The position numbers were made by a program, and so were the translations under genes. The notes beneath the pieces were generated by a model. It was not told the origin of the DNA. It saw only the letters and a list, made by a program, of their open reading frames with translations, and ran no database searches. Positions 32,641 to 44,544 of a DNA stretch of 64,000 nucleotides are shown one piece after another (the stretch's first letter is position 1; the number at the start of each line of letters is the position of its first letter). Location of the stretch: contig NC_060254.1 of the NCBI RefSeq assembly GCF_921293095.1, positions 7,006,001 to 7,070,000 on the forward strand, given 5' to 3'. The DNA is from Ischnura elegans. Its lineage: Eukaryota > Arthropoda > Insecta > Odonata > Coenagrionidae.

Positions 32641-34282
32641 TTTTGATCGACGGATTTCACGTCCTATGTTTAGATAAAATAGAAGTCGAATATATGCCTA
32701 GCTTATTCAGTTCTATTCGTTTAACTATTGCAAAGCAGAAAAAGTATTCTCGTGACTGGACAGCAATAGGCTATAATTTTCTATCCATAGCAAAGTAAGC
32801 ATGGCTGTAAAAACGCGTGCGATCCGGGCTTTGTGAAATAATTAGAAATGATTCGAAGTGACACTTTCAATAAAAAAGTGAATCATGCTGTAGACATTAT
32901 GACCAGTATTAGGTACTTGATCAATCAATCCTAAAAGAAAAGAAATGAAAAAAAAGAACAAAAATTTTACGGCCCAATGAAAATTCATGCTTTTCTTTTC
33001 TCTTTCTCACAGTCATTAATAATAGGAAATGATTCTGATATTGCTGGAGCAGCTGATTGTAATATTACGAACATTATTGAAAATTGCGTTTCGGATAGCG
33101 ACCCTGTCTGAATGAAAATATAATAACATAAACTGTAATCATAAAGGATACTCAAGAAGCATTGAATGAGCATTTGGGGTTTTTAATATTGTTACTTCAT
33201 TTATTTTATCGAGTAGCCGTTACCTCAAGAAACGAGAAAAAACTAGAGATAAACCACTATTGCCAGGAACAATTTACTTCTCGTTCTAACGGAAGCAGCA
33301 CAATAGCGAAACAACAGGAAAAAAAAACAAATCCAACAACATAATGCAACTGAGTTTAACGAAAATATAATCTTTTCAATGTTTAATAATTATAAGAACC
33401 TTTTTAAATATTGAACAAACCTACAGAAAAGAGTAAATGAAATGATATTCTTACCGTTTGGTGAGGTCAGCGCACAGTCAGAACCTGGATTCGCGTGATT
33501 GGTCCACATGCTTGCTGACAACATCCTTCTAGATGAATTGCAGCTGAAGAGAGAAAAATGGTACATATTTGAATTTCTCTCGTAGATATTCATAAAATCA
33601 ATTGCAGTGCCATGATGTTCATCCGCTAATACACAGAATGTATTCACATAATTTGAATTCCGAAACGCTTTGGGAGAAATTTAAGGAAATCATTGAATTT
33701 ATTAACGAATGATTCAAAACAAAGAGATTTGTAGAATAAAGGAATAAACAAAAGTTCATTTATAACTAGTAGAATCACCTGGTGTTGAGGCAAATGAGTC
33801 AAAAAAATAATTTAAAAATAAAAAATGGCAAAACATGCAATACGATTAAAACAACTCTGTAGGGCGCGGCAAAAATGAAATTAAAGTCGCATAACTCATT
33901 GATAAAATGGAAACTAAAATTGGTTGATATAAATTCATCCAGAGTATAACTTTATAACAGCATAAAACTAAGGTCGATTAAGATTGTCAATCAAGGTTAG
34001 AGTTGAGTTAAGGACATGAGACATATCAAATTTAATCTGCTTAGAAAATGAAGAACCAGAGTAGTATATTGAAGAAATTATTTTTCCTCTAATAATATAA
34101 TTGCATCGTCTCGATAGCTAAAACACAATTAAAATCAATTGAAAAAGAAAATGCGCTAGTTGAAAATATTTAAAAAATTCCTTCCTACCGTTCTCAATTG
34201 GCAGATTTATGGGATGCCTCGTTCGTTCTTCTGTACTTTGATGCCGTATATCTTACGACGTCTTCATTTCTTCCGCCAATGA
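32641..34282. other. No recognisable gene
   Basis: AT-rich, with short frames and no motif, RNA gene or tandem repeat seen. Confidence 0.4.
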
Positions 34283-36725
34283 GACGTCTTGAGGCTAGGG
34301 AGAGAGCGGGTTAGTACATTCAAGGAAAATAAATCACCCTTCCCCCAAGGAATCGCACACGCTTCACTGCAATACACGGGAAGTCACCATAAAACCAGGA
34401 GGAAATCACCACTTTTCCATCCCAGTGACATAGTTTCATCCCCGTATACCGCAATGGTTTACAGCGCAAGCAAAACCTCGGTTCGACACAAAAAAACTAA
34501 AATTAACGCAAGCTAAAAGACCTAGCCTTACTCGACGCTGTGATTCATAGCCATAATGGCCCAAAAGCTAACCTAGTTTTGAAGCTGGGGTCCTCTTCAC
34601 GTGAAGTTCCGATGTCTTGAGCCTGGGGAGAGAATACATACAAGGAAAATAAATCACCCTTCCCCCGAGGAATCGCATACGCTCCACTGCAATACACGGG
34701 AAGTCACCATAAAACCAGGAGGAAATCACCACTTTTCCATCCGTGTGACACAGTTTCATCCCCGTATACCGCATTGGTTTACAGCGCAAGCAAAACCTCG
34801 GTTCGACACAAATAACTAAAATTAACGCAAACTAAAAGACCTAGCCTTACTCGACGCTGTGATTCATAGCCATAATGGCCCAAAAGCTAACCTAGTTTTG
34901 AAGCTGGGGTCCTCTTCACGTGAAGTTCCGATGTCTTGAGCCTGGGGAGAGAATACATACAAGGAAAATAAATCACCCTTCCCCCGAGGAATCGCATACG
35001 CTCCACTGCAATACACGGGAAGTCACCATAAAACCAGGAGGAAATCACCACTTTTCCATCCCAGTGACATAGTTTCATCCCCGTATACCGCAATGGTTTA
35101 AGCGCAAGCAAAACCTCGGTTCGACACAAATAACTAAAATTAACGCAAGCTAAAAGACCTAGCCTTACTCGACGCTATGATTCATAGCCATAATGGCCCA
35201 AAAGCTAACCTAGTTTTGAAGCTGGGGTCCTCTTCACGTGAAGTTCCGATGTCTTGAGCCTGGGGAGAGAATACATACAAGGAAAATAAATCACCCTTCC
35301 CCCGAGGAATCGCATACGCTCCACTGCAATACACGGGAAGTCACCATAAAACCAGGAGGAAATCACCACTTTTCCATCCGTGTGACACAGTTTCATCCCC
35401 GTATACCGCAATGGTTTACAGCGCAAGCAAAACCTCGGTTCGACACAAATAACTAAAATTAACGCAAGCTAAAAGACCTAGCCTTACTCGACGCTATGAT
35501 TCATAGCCATAATGGCCCAAAAGCTAACCTAGTTTTGAAGCTGGGGTCCTGTTCACGTGAAGTTCCGATGTCTTGAGCCTGGGGAGAGAATACATACAAG
35601 GAAAATAAATCACCCTTCCCCCGAGGAATCGCATACGCTCCACTGCAATACACGGGAAGTCACCATAAAACCAGGAGGAAATCACCACTTTTCCATCCGT
35701 GTGATACAGTTTCATCCCCGTATACCGCAATGGTTTACAGCGCAAGCAAAACCTCGGTTCGACACAAATAACTAAAATTAACGCAAGCTAAAAGACCTAG
35801 CCTTACTCGACGCTGTGATTCATAGCCATAATGGCCCAAAAGCTAACCTAGTTTTGAAGCTGGGGTCCTCTTCACGTGAAGTTCCGATGTCTTGAGCCTG
35901 GGGAGAGAATACATACAAGGAAAATAAATCACCCTTCCCCCGAGGAATCGCATACGCTCCACTGCAATACACGGGAAGTCACCATAAAACCAGGAGGAAA
36001 TCACCACTTTTCCATCCGTGTGACACAGTTTCATCTCCGTATACCGCAATGGTTTACAGCGCAAGCAAAACCTCAGTTCGACACAAGAAAACTAAAATTA
36101 ACGCAAGCTAAAAGTCCTAGCCTTACTCGACGCTGTGATTCATAGCCATAATGGCCCAAAAGCTAACCTAGTTTTGAAGCTGGGGTCCTCTTCACGTGAA
36201 GTTCCGATGTCTTGAGCCTGGGGAGAGAATACATACAAGGAAAATAAATCACCCTTCCCCCGAGGAATCGCATACGCTCCACTGCAATACACGGGAAGTC
36301 ACCATAAAACCAGGAGGAAATCACCACTTTTCCATCCCAGTGACATAGTTTCATCCCCGTATACCGCAATGGTTTACAGCGCAAGCAAAACCTCGGTTCG
36401 ACACAAATAACTAAAATTAACGCAAGCTAAAAGACCTAGCCTTACTCGACGCTTTGATTCATAGCCATAATGGCCCAAAAGCTAACCTAGTTTTGAAGCT
36501 GGGGTCCTCTTCACGTGAAGTTCCGATGTCTTGAGCCTGGGGAGAGAATACATACAAGGAAAATAAATCACCCTTCCCCCGAGGAATCGCATACGCTCCA
36601 CTGCAATACACGGGAAGTCACCATAAAACCAGGAGGAAATCACCACTTTTCCATCCCAGTGACACAGTTCCTTCCCCGTATACTGCAATGGTTTACAGCC
36701 CATGCAAAACCTAGGTTCGTTACAA
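34283..36725 (+). repeat. 319-bp satellite array, about 7.6 units
   Basis: The anchor GATGTCTTGAGCCTGGGG starts at 34611, 34930, 35248, 35567, 35886, 36206 and 36525, giving periods of 318-320 bases. A first, diverged unit starts at about 34283 (GACGTCTTGAGGCTAGGG), and the last unit decays after about 36700. Units are nearly identical, except for two variant forms near the middle: CCATCCGTGTGACACAG or CCATCCCAGTGACATAG. Each unit is open for about 72 codons on both strands, but the frames stop within each unit and differ by chance substitutions, so I do not call genes. Confidence 0.95.
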
Positions 36726-37534
36726 TTAACATCAAGTACAAAGGGCCCAAATCTAATCTAAGTCACTCGATCTCCTCCTAGTGGGGTCCTGCTGTCCTGG
36801 AGTCTTCTAACTTCATCTCCTTAGTGTGGAGGTCACACGCATCAGACGCAGTCTTTTGCCGTTCATACGATCAAAAGGCAATATCGCTCAATAACGCAAC
36901 GCATCGCATAAAACGCACGCAAAAGGTTCTCACGCATATCGCTTATATTTCTTCTTTCTTCGAGCTCTTCTCCGTAGTTCTGGAATAGAGGGGTTAGTGC
37001 ACATGACCTTATAAGTAGATACAGTACATAAATGCAAGTTACCAAAAAAATACGACACCGAATGAGCAATACCATAGTCGTCCCCAATACCATACCATTG
37101 TCATACCACTTTTCCCAATACGGTATTAATACCTTTTTTCAAATTTATGTGTGTGTTATTTGTTCCCAAAATATGCTTCATTTTCCTCATTTAAGCATAT
37201 TTTGTGCACATTTCGGTACCTAAAGGATTTTTGGCCCCTTTTGCAAATTTGCAAATTTTATCTTTCACCATGCGCACTTTAGTGCATTTTTCGTTCACTA
37301 GATATCTCATAAAAATACCATGTAGTTCAAGAGTCAATATGTTTTTGACTCTCGGGGCCCTATTTTACCATGAGCTGAATTCAACTCATGCGATCAGGTG
37401 GCCCCTCTTGAAACACACTATTCAAAGAGAGACCTCATTTTACCTTCATACCCTGGTATAAACCATGATCATGATCTTTTGTTTGGATGAACTCCGTGAA
37501 GGGAAAACACATATTATTAACAGAATCACTCAAT
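36726..37534. other. No recognisable gene
   Basis: Flank of the satellite array; AT-rich with no coding motif seen. Confidence 0.4.
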
Positions 37535-37650
37535 AATATGAAAAATAAAAACCCTCAGCAATGAACAGCGTCCCGCTCATCACTGAAAACCTCGATTTGA
37601 TAGGAGATCCGCCCGCCGCAAATACGCCTTCCTCAATACTAGATACATCT
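37535..37650 (+). repeat. Direct repeat D, copy 1
   Basis: AATATGAAAAATAAAAACCC, then TCAGCAATG.ACAGCGTCC, GATTTGATAGGAGATCCG.C and AATACTAGATA are shared in order with 39302-39412. Confidence 0.65.
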
Positions 37651-39145
37651 TGTGTATCCTTCATTGTGTCAGCAATCAAAATTCTTCATATAATTTCTCA
37701 ACCTTTTACTCCGGATAAGCGGCTGCCTTCCTTCACCCTGGAATACATAAAATAAAAATTACATTGTAATTTAAAAGTCTTTCAGTTGCTTAAAAAGGCA
37801 ATACATATTGCAATGAATTAATAAATTAAAGATACATGCCATATTGTTATTTCCATGAAAACCCCTTATCTACCATGTAATTGTTTGCCAGTTTTTACGT
37901 GTTCTCGGAACTATAATCATCTATGTGGATTTCTTTTAGGCATCAAACAATGACAAAATTTCAGAAAAATTAAGTAACTTCCCATGACATACATTTTCCA
38001 AATATAGACTCGTTATCAGTCAATTTTCGAAGCCTTGAACGACGGATGGCTCTGAATCATAAATTGTTCAAAATTCTGTCAAAAGAGTAGCAAAATATTT
38101 ATCGGGGAAATATAAGATCATTTCTAAGGTTTGGAAATGATGATAATACCGTAAATAAATTATCTGTCCCACGTATTTATCTTTCCAAAGCGAAATAATT
38201 AATTAGTAGGGCGTGAAAACCGTTCTAAACAAAAATCTTAAATAAATTGTGCCAGAAATAAGACATTAGAGTTGAAAAATAAGTAATGAATTGAGTAAGG
38301 CTAACACGTAAGGCACAGCTTTGAGGTCCAATCATAATATTTTGTTCCTCCGTGCTCATGATTTCACGGAGATAGGTCACCGCTAAACAATTGTTCGTGA
38401 AGAAATTAAAAGATAAACGCGAAGAGATTGACCACTCACTGACATGAAGATAATCTCTTTCGTATGAAAGTTGGCAAACGGAATCAAACTAATTTTTCCG
38501 AATGCGAATTCTCCGGTGCATTTTCTCACTCCACAGGTTGGAGTAAAATTGTGCCACGAAACTTCGTCCTGGATAGCTGTTGCCAGTAGGAACCAAATTT
38601 AACTAATGATGTTTATGTCGAAAACGCGCCATTTTTAAACCACAGAAACTTTGAGCCAAGCGTTCCAATTGTCTGCGAGTTTGCCCTGTTGCCGGATGCC
38701 TTGGACATATCGTGATCTCCGGCAGGCTAAAACATTCGAAGTCATGAGTTGTCGACAGCACCTGGCAACACAGCAAACTCGCGGTTAATCGAAGCGCTTG
38801 GCTCAAAGCTTTTGTAGTAAAAAACGGTGCGTTTACGACGTGAACGTCATTGGCAACATTAGCATCCACTGGAATCAGCAACCAAGGGTTAAAATTTCGA
38901 GACGCAATTATTTCTGCACCCTGTTTCACCCATATTAATATTTCTACGCATCTCAGCTTCGTTTATCAATGTTGGTGGTGGTTTTCGGGAAACGCAGCGT
39001 AGGTAACATTAATTGCTCGACGGATCATTCCTCCTACAAGGAGGGTTTACAAGAGAATGGGGAAACAAATAATAAGAAAAATTTTAAATTAAAATGAATA
39101 ATATAAGACACGGTCTCGGACGTTACTTTGTGGAGCTGCATCACC
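37651..39145. other. No recognisable gene
   Basis: A 108-codon minus-strand frame at 38929-38603 has no recognisable motif. Near 38967-39008 the sequence GTTGGTGGTGGTTTTCGGGA is the inverse of 39477-39518, so these bases flank the palindromic repeat. Confidence 0.35.
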
Positions 39146-39294
39146 ATAAAATAAATTACTTTGTTCTGTTCCACACTTTATTTTAAATAGTACGACCCGG
39201 GTTTCTGCACATGATGATAGCGTAATATGCAGAATCCCGGGCCGTGCTATTTAAAATAAAATGTGTAATAGAACAAAGTAACATATTTTATTTT
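39146..39294. repeat. Palindromic MITE-like sequence, about 64-bp arms
   Basis: Left arm 39146-39209 (ATTACTTTGTTCTGTTCCAC .. ACCCGGGTTTCTGCA) pairs with right arm 39228-39294 (TGCAGAATCCCGGGCC .. GTAACATATTTTATTTTA) with few mismatches around an 18-base loop. The arms make up nearly the whole sequence, as in foldback or MITE elements. Confidence 0.8.
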
Positions 39295-39301
39295 ATAAAA
39301 T

Positions 39302-39412
39302 AAATAATATGAAAAATAAAAACCCTCAGCGATTGGCAGCGTCCATCACTGAGAACCTCAATTTGATAGGAGATCCGTCCGCCGAAAAACTCGCCTTCCT
39401 TAATACTAGATA
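39302..39412 (+). repeat. Direct repeat D, copy 2
   Basis: Second copy of 37535-37650, 1.77 kb downstream, immediately after the palindromic repeat. Confidence 0.65.
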
Positions 39413-40769
39413 GAACTTAATTTTCCTGATTCTCTTGAAAACGCTCCCAGTAGCAGTGAAACGTCGGGCATATGATATTACCTACGCAGCATTTCCCAAA
39501 AGCAACCACCAACATTCCTACATCTCGTTCCATATTTCATTTATAATGCAGGAAATGTCAAGAGTGGAGGCATTCGAAATAGGATGCCACTTAAAAAACA
39601 TGAATATATAATGTATTCACCCAATAAGTAACGATTAAGTGCTAAGACAAGCCAGTGAAAAGAGGTCTTCTGAAAACTATAATAAGGCAGGGCAACTCAG
39701 CAGGCCGCGTCGGGAGAGATTACATTCTCACGAAGACGACTATGGAAAGATAATTGGACTTAAAGAAAGGCAAAGGACGGAGTTAGTTAACATAGTTACA
39801 AAGTACAAGAAATCAGGCATATACGTATAAGAGAAGAAAAACGTAGGAACGAAAAGGTTAGCGGATGGAACGGAATGGAGATCTGCTTCAATCCAATTTG
39901 GGGATTTTTGAGCCATGATGATGAGGGTTTACATTCTAATGGATTACAGGAAGAAATAGAAATTGAGACATCGCTCTTTGTTTAAGACTCGTAGTAGAGG
40001 GAAAACTGAAGAATAATCCCTCAAGTAGGGATGGGACGCAAGTAATGACTCATTGGAATCCGAGAACTCGACCGATTCTTTCGGTAATCAAATCATTACT
40101 TCAGTAAACTAAGTTCCGGGATGATTATCGAGAACTCTAATAATTACGGGAGTACTCATATATTGGGTGCGCTGAAATTAATGCCCATCGTATCCTAATT
40201 CACTGCGGTACTCGAATGATTAAGTGGGTACACAAGCCACTACTCGATTACCCAAACGAAAAATTAATACTCGTATGAGAACTAAGTACTGAAATCATCA
40301 CGTGAGTACTTTTATTGTGGGTGTACCCAAAGTAATCTATCATTTTTACTTGAGTATCCTATCGATTATTTAGATAAAGCGAATAATGAGTAGTCACATG
40401 ATTACTTAGGACTTATGTCAGTGATAACAAGTTAATCCAAATGAGATCAGGTTCCATTCGGAATGAGATTGAATTCTAATATTCTGGCTGGGTGTGACGG
40501 AGTTCTTATTAGCCCTTTTGAGGTAGGTAGTGATAGGAAAGTTACCAACTCAACGGAGAGAAATGTTCTTCGCCAGCATTATTACGGTAGCACTCAAAAG
40601 TAAATGGGGGCTTGCCTGTTTACAAGGCGAGTTACGTTCGCGATTTGAATTAAGATGTTTATCTGACTATATACAGTAAATATAACTGTCAAAAGTTTCT
40701 TTCCGGTAAGCCCATTTTTAAAGGAAAATCGCATGTAAAGACCTAGATGAAACACTCATTCCCAACAAT
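39413..40769. other. No recognisable gene; GAGTAC/ATTAC-rich patch
   Basis: Between about 40020 and 40430 short words such as GAGTACT, ACTCGATTAC, AATGATTA and TAATCAAATCATTAC recur in both orientations with no fixed period. The rest shows nothing recognisable. Confidence 0.3.
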
Positions 40770-40845
40770 AACCGTGGCGTAGTCGGTTAAAGCGAATGGT
40801 CTGGAACTCTATCGAAGAGTGACCTAGTCTTGAATCGCAGCGGAG
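40770..40845 (+). pseudogene. tRNA-like sequence with variable arm (Ser/Leu type) or SINE
   Basis: CCGTGGCGTAGTCGGTTAAA resembles the D-arm/A box of class II tRNAs, followed by GCGAATGGTCTGGAACTC in the anticodon-arm position, a longer middle section, and CTAGTCTTGAATCGCAGCGG in the B-box position. Acceptor-stem pairing is poor, so it is a tRNA pseudogene or a tRNA-derived SINE, not a functional tRNA. Confidence 0.45.
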
Positions 40846-41425
40846 GAAGTATTTTTTCTACCCTATTCAAGGAATCACTACAACAATCCTACCCCATCCA
40901 TTAAAGTCAGTTAAATTGGTAATATTTTTTTTCAATAATATTTTAAGGATTTTCAATGAACCTGAGAATGAGGAACTACGACGCGACTTCGAAGATTATA
41001 TTTTCCCATTAACGGGCTCACATGCCGCCCTAAGGAATTGTTTCAATTTGGATGATCCATGAATGCTTTTTAATTTTGTAAATTAGTATTCTGAATCGAT
41101 TTTCGATTTTAATTGAAAAATAGATTATCAAAAAAAGTCGATTATTTATTCAAGTTAACCGAAAACTCGAATCCTTAATCAGTGTTAAAATACTTGATTA
41201 ATCGCGTACTTGAATAAGGATGCGCTGTTGAAACGACATGTAATATATGGATCAAAGTAATTTTATGGCTTTTTATAACGCTGTGTGCCGTAATTTTATC
41301 CTAACTCCCTACATGAGCGGTAAATACTATCCATTAGCAGAGGGCTTCTTTTTTCGACGCTGTCAGTAATTCCTAATTAGAATTTTCGCTCTCACAAAGA
41401 AGGAGACAATCGGTTATCTCGCCGC
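40846..41425. other. No recognisable gene
   Basis: AT-rich sequence up to the left end of the second DNA transposon copy. Confidence 0.4.
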
Positions 41426-41917
41426 ACAGAGGGCGGAAATCGATAAAAGCTTGACATACCTAATATCTCCGTTATTATTCAACGTAGATCCACGATTTTT
41501 TAAGATATTTATTTTTACCTTCTTAATCCGAATTAAATGTTATTTTTGCTCTACAACAATCAGGGGATTCTCTTAAAACAAAATGGCGGAAACAGTAAAA
41601 ATTCCCTAATTCTAATATTAAAAGCGCTGCATGTTAGATGCTTATTATATTCATACAAGTACTATCAATGACTTAGAAACTTCAAAACGTAACCGTAAAC
41701 AACTTTACCGTGATGTATCGATGCATCACAGAGTATGTGTCGATGCGCGGTATCTATATAATATTAAGGCTATGGATTTTATCAATGTATTCAACGGAAA
41801 TTAATGGAAGTATTTTTCGATTATTTTCATTAGAAGTTAAAACCACATTTCTGTATCTGAAATGAATGACTAATGAAATAGAAATAATGCATGCCTGAGT
41901 AAATACAGTTATAGGTC

Positions 41918-42142
41918 TTAGTCATCTGAATCAATCTCGTCTCCAACCGATTCTGCGTTCTCGTCAATCAGAAGGAGGTTCCTAGCTCCTTTAGGTGCCT
42001 TCACATTCCCGTCATTCGAATCGATTCGAATTAACGAGGATTCTATTGGGTCCGAAGATAGAAGAAATCTCCGAAAAATGTCTTCGAGCGACACCATTAT
42101 TGAAAACTTTCTGGAGTGCTCCTCCCTGAACCTCCTAATATA
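41918..42142 (-). pseudogene. Conserved transposon protein, copy 2, C-terminal piece
   Basis: Minus-strand frame reading IRRFREEHSRKFSIMVSLED, then IFRRFLLSSDPIESSLIRID and a polar tail ending DEIDSDD before TAG/TAA near 41918. It continues the 44750-44545 fragment across the inserted retrotransposon: joined at the insertion point, the order of blocks equals that of copy 1 (..EARNIDMRKFREQ..NYEDIFRRLL). Beyond it, copy 2 preserves the C-terminus that copy 1 lost to a stop. Confidence 0.6.
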
Positions 42143-42283
42143 TAAAAACAAGTCGATATCATTGACGGTATACGCGATCACAGAGTAATCTTTCCAACGT
42201 TAAAAATTGATGTAGCGTCAGCCGTAAAACCAAAACGCATTATTTACTTATTTCATAAATGCAACTTCACTAAATTTAGCGAG

Positions 42284-44406
42284 ATGCTTAATCACACCTA
42301 CAAAAAATTCGTAGCTATATCAAAGGACCAAAGCACGGATGTAACATGGAATCACTTCTTAGAAATTCTGCGCCAAACAATCTACCAACATATTCAGCAA
42401 AAACTGAAATGTGATAATAAGGAACCTCGCTGGTACAACAAGGATGTCAGAAGGGAACTTAGGAAACAGAGAAAACTATACTACAACTTGTATCAGAAAG
42501 TCCATTACGTCATGTAACGAATCGAAGGAACTTGAAGCTAAAGAAAGTTACGCTGTACAACGATCAATAACCAAGAAATCAATGCGAACTGCAATGCAAT
42601 AGTTTAAGAAAAAAGTACTCGGTGAATTACTCGAAGAAAATCCGAAATCCTTTAGGTCGTACGCGAGAGAGCTTCAGGGAAAACATTCAACCGTAGATTC
42701 GTTATTTGATAAAGATGGTAAACTTGTCACCGAAAATAATGACAAAGGTAACACTTTAAATTCCCACTACGAAAGTGTACACACTACTGACGGTTCTCAA
42801 ATTAATTTCGACATCCCATATACTGAGGAATCGATGGAAGAAATATCTATACAACGTGATGGAAAAACTATACAACTGCAATGGATTAAGAATAGTAAAT
42901 CTCCGGGTCCGGAGGGAATACCCGCGTGTGTTTTCAAGGAGTTAGCTTCACATATTGCACCTTACTTAGAATTCATATTCTAGAAGTTTCTCCAAAGGGA
43001 AGTTACCACTAGACTGGAAAATTGCAAACGTTACACCCATGTTCAAAAAGGGAAACAGACATGACACCGCCAACTACCGTCCGATTTCATTAACATCGAT
43101 TAAAGGCAAGGTACTTGAGCATATCGTCGTTAGCAATATCATAACTTTCTTGGACAGACAAATTCCTCCATGACTGTCAGAACGGATTCCGAAAAGGTAG
43201 ATCATGCGAAACACAGCTCGCGCTCTTTCTTCAAGACGTTATAATATCTGGTGAATCGAATAGACAAGTTGAGGCACTATTTCTAGATTTTAAGAAAGCT
43301 TCCGACACTGATACTCGCAACAAACTTTTATTCAAATTACAGTCATGCGGATTAAACAAAAAAGTTGTAAACTGGATACGCAAATTTTTCAGTGATCGTA
43401 AACAAAATGTAGTTCTTGACGGAATTAGCTCTGATGTTGTAAAAGTTACATCAGGTGTTCCACAAGGAAGCGTAATCGCCCCCCTGTCGTTCATTATATA
43501 CATTAATGATCTCTACTCCCGCATTAGCAGTAAGATACGTTTATTTGCTGACGACGCTGACATCTATCGCGAAATTCGTGATCACTCTGACTATGAAATA
43601 CTATCATCGGACTTTCTGAGTGATCGTAAACAAAAAGTAGTTCTTGACGGATCTAGCTCTGATATAGTTAAAGTGACTTCAGGTGTTCGACAAGGAAGCG
43701 TAATCGGCCCCCTGTTGCTCATTATATACATTAATGACCTCTGTTCCCGAATTAGCGATAATATACGTTTAATTTCTGACGACGCTGTCATCAATCGTGA
43801 AATTAGTGATCACTCTGACTATGAAATTCTATCATCGGATTTCAACAACGTTCATTTGTGGAGCGAAGAGTTAAGAGGTATTAACATAAAGGCAACAGAC
43901 GAAGTGAAGTACTGGGAGTTACGATAACCTTGAACCTCACGTGGGAAACATATATAAAGAATATTTGCGGCATAGCCCTGAAGAAATTAGGATTCGTCAA
44001 GCGTATTGAGGGAAGATTTTCGGATGAGAATGTAAAAGAAAGAAGCTATTTCGCACTCGTCCGACCGCACCTTGAATATGCAGCAAGCGTATGGGATCCG
44101 GTGCAAGAAGACTTAATCCGCGAGCTGAAAAAAATACAAAGAAAGGCTGCGCGTTTCGTCAAAAACTGCTACGGGCATACAGACAGTGTTACCCAGATGT
44201 TAAGCGAATAAGGCTGGGAGCCGTTGGCGACTCGGAGGCAGCGCGCTAGGCTTAGATTGCTTGAACAATTGAGAATGTATATCTTTAAGAGCGACACGGA
44301 GAACATAATATTAGAACCACACTATATTTTCAGGTCCGAGAGAAGCGATAAATTAAGAGAGATGTTTTGCCGAACAGATAGATATGGGAATTCGTTTACC
44401 CCATAA
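42284..44406 (+). pseudogene. Reverse transcriptase of the CR1-like element, broken
   Basis: Visible in order: WYNKDVRRELRKQRKLYYNL (42430-42500), LLEENPKSFRSYARELQGKH (about 42625-42690), IKNSKSPGPEGIPACVFKEL (about 42885-42945), NYRPISLTSIKGKVLEHIV (about 43073-43130), SGVPQGSVIAPLSFIIYIND with FADD (43450-43555), then ..LTWETYIKNICGIALKKLGF (from about 43930), ALVRPHLEYAASVWDPVQE (44060-44110) and LATRRQRARLRLLEQLRM. The core block with VPQGSV and the catalytic DD is present twice (43391-43618 and 43619-43850). In the second copy the motif has become ISDD. Multiple frameshifts and stops; non-functional. Confidence 0.85.
43391..43850 (+). repeat. 228-bp tandem duplication inside the RT core
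   Basis: AGTGATCGTAAACAAAA starts at 43391 and again at 43619. The following roughly 228 bases (76 codons, so frame-preserving) are repeated with scattered substitutions, covering the VPQGSV and catalytic Asp-Asp blocks. Confidence 0.85.
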
Positions 44407-44544
44407 CCATTAAGAGCTTTAATAAACGCTAGTCCCAACTCCGTTAGAGAACTTCATTTTTTTTAGCTGTAAACGGCAAGTGTCCTAACACCCCCTGCCA
44501 CACGCCTGTTGGGCGGCTTGCGGGGTATTGTGTAGATGTAGATA

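Larger units (their letters stand above)
42143..44544 (+). mobile_element. CR1-like non-LTR retrotransposon, 5'-truncated, nested
   Basis: Inserted into the older DNA transposon: flanking ATAT occurs at both edges, and the host coding sequence resumes on either side. The 5' part is truncated in the endonuclease-RT linker. The 3' end runs through a C-rich UTR (CACCCCCTGCCACACGCC) and ends in GTGTAGATGTAGAT-type short repeats, typical of CR1/L2-like tails. Coding is on the plus strand with many lesions. Confidence 0.8.

Noticed and set aside
34283..36725. CRISPR-like regular spacing
   Set aside because: The whole 319-bp unit is conserved, with no unique spacers, and the setting is eukaryotic.
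34601..36781. Repeated 72-89 codon frames on both strands of the satellite
   Set aside because: They are set by the 319-bp unit, stop within each unit, and appear equally on both strands, so they are not treated as genes.
38603..38929. 108-codon minus-strand frame
   Set aside because: No motif, no splice or polyadenylation support, and it is close to inverted repeats.
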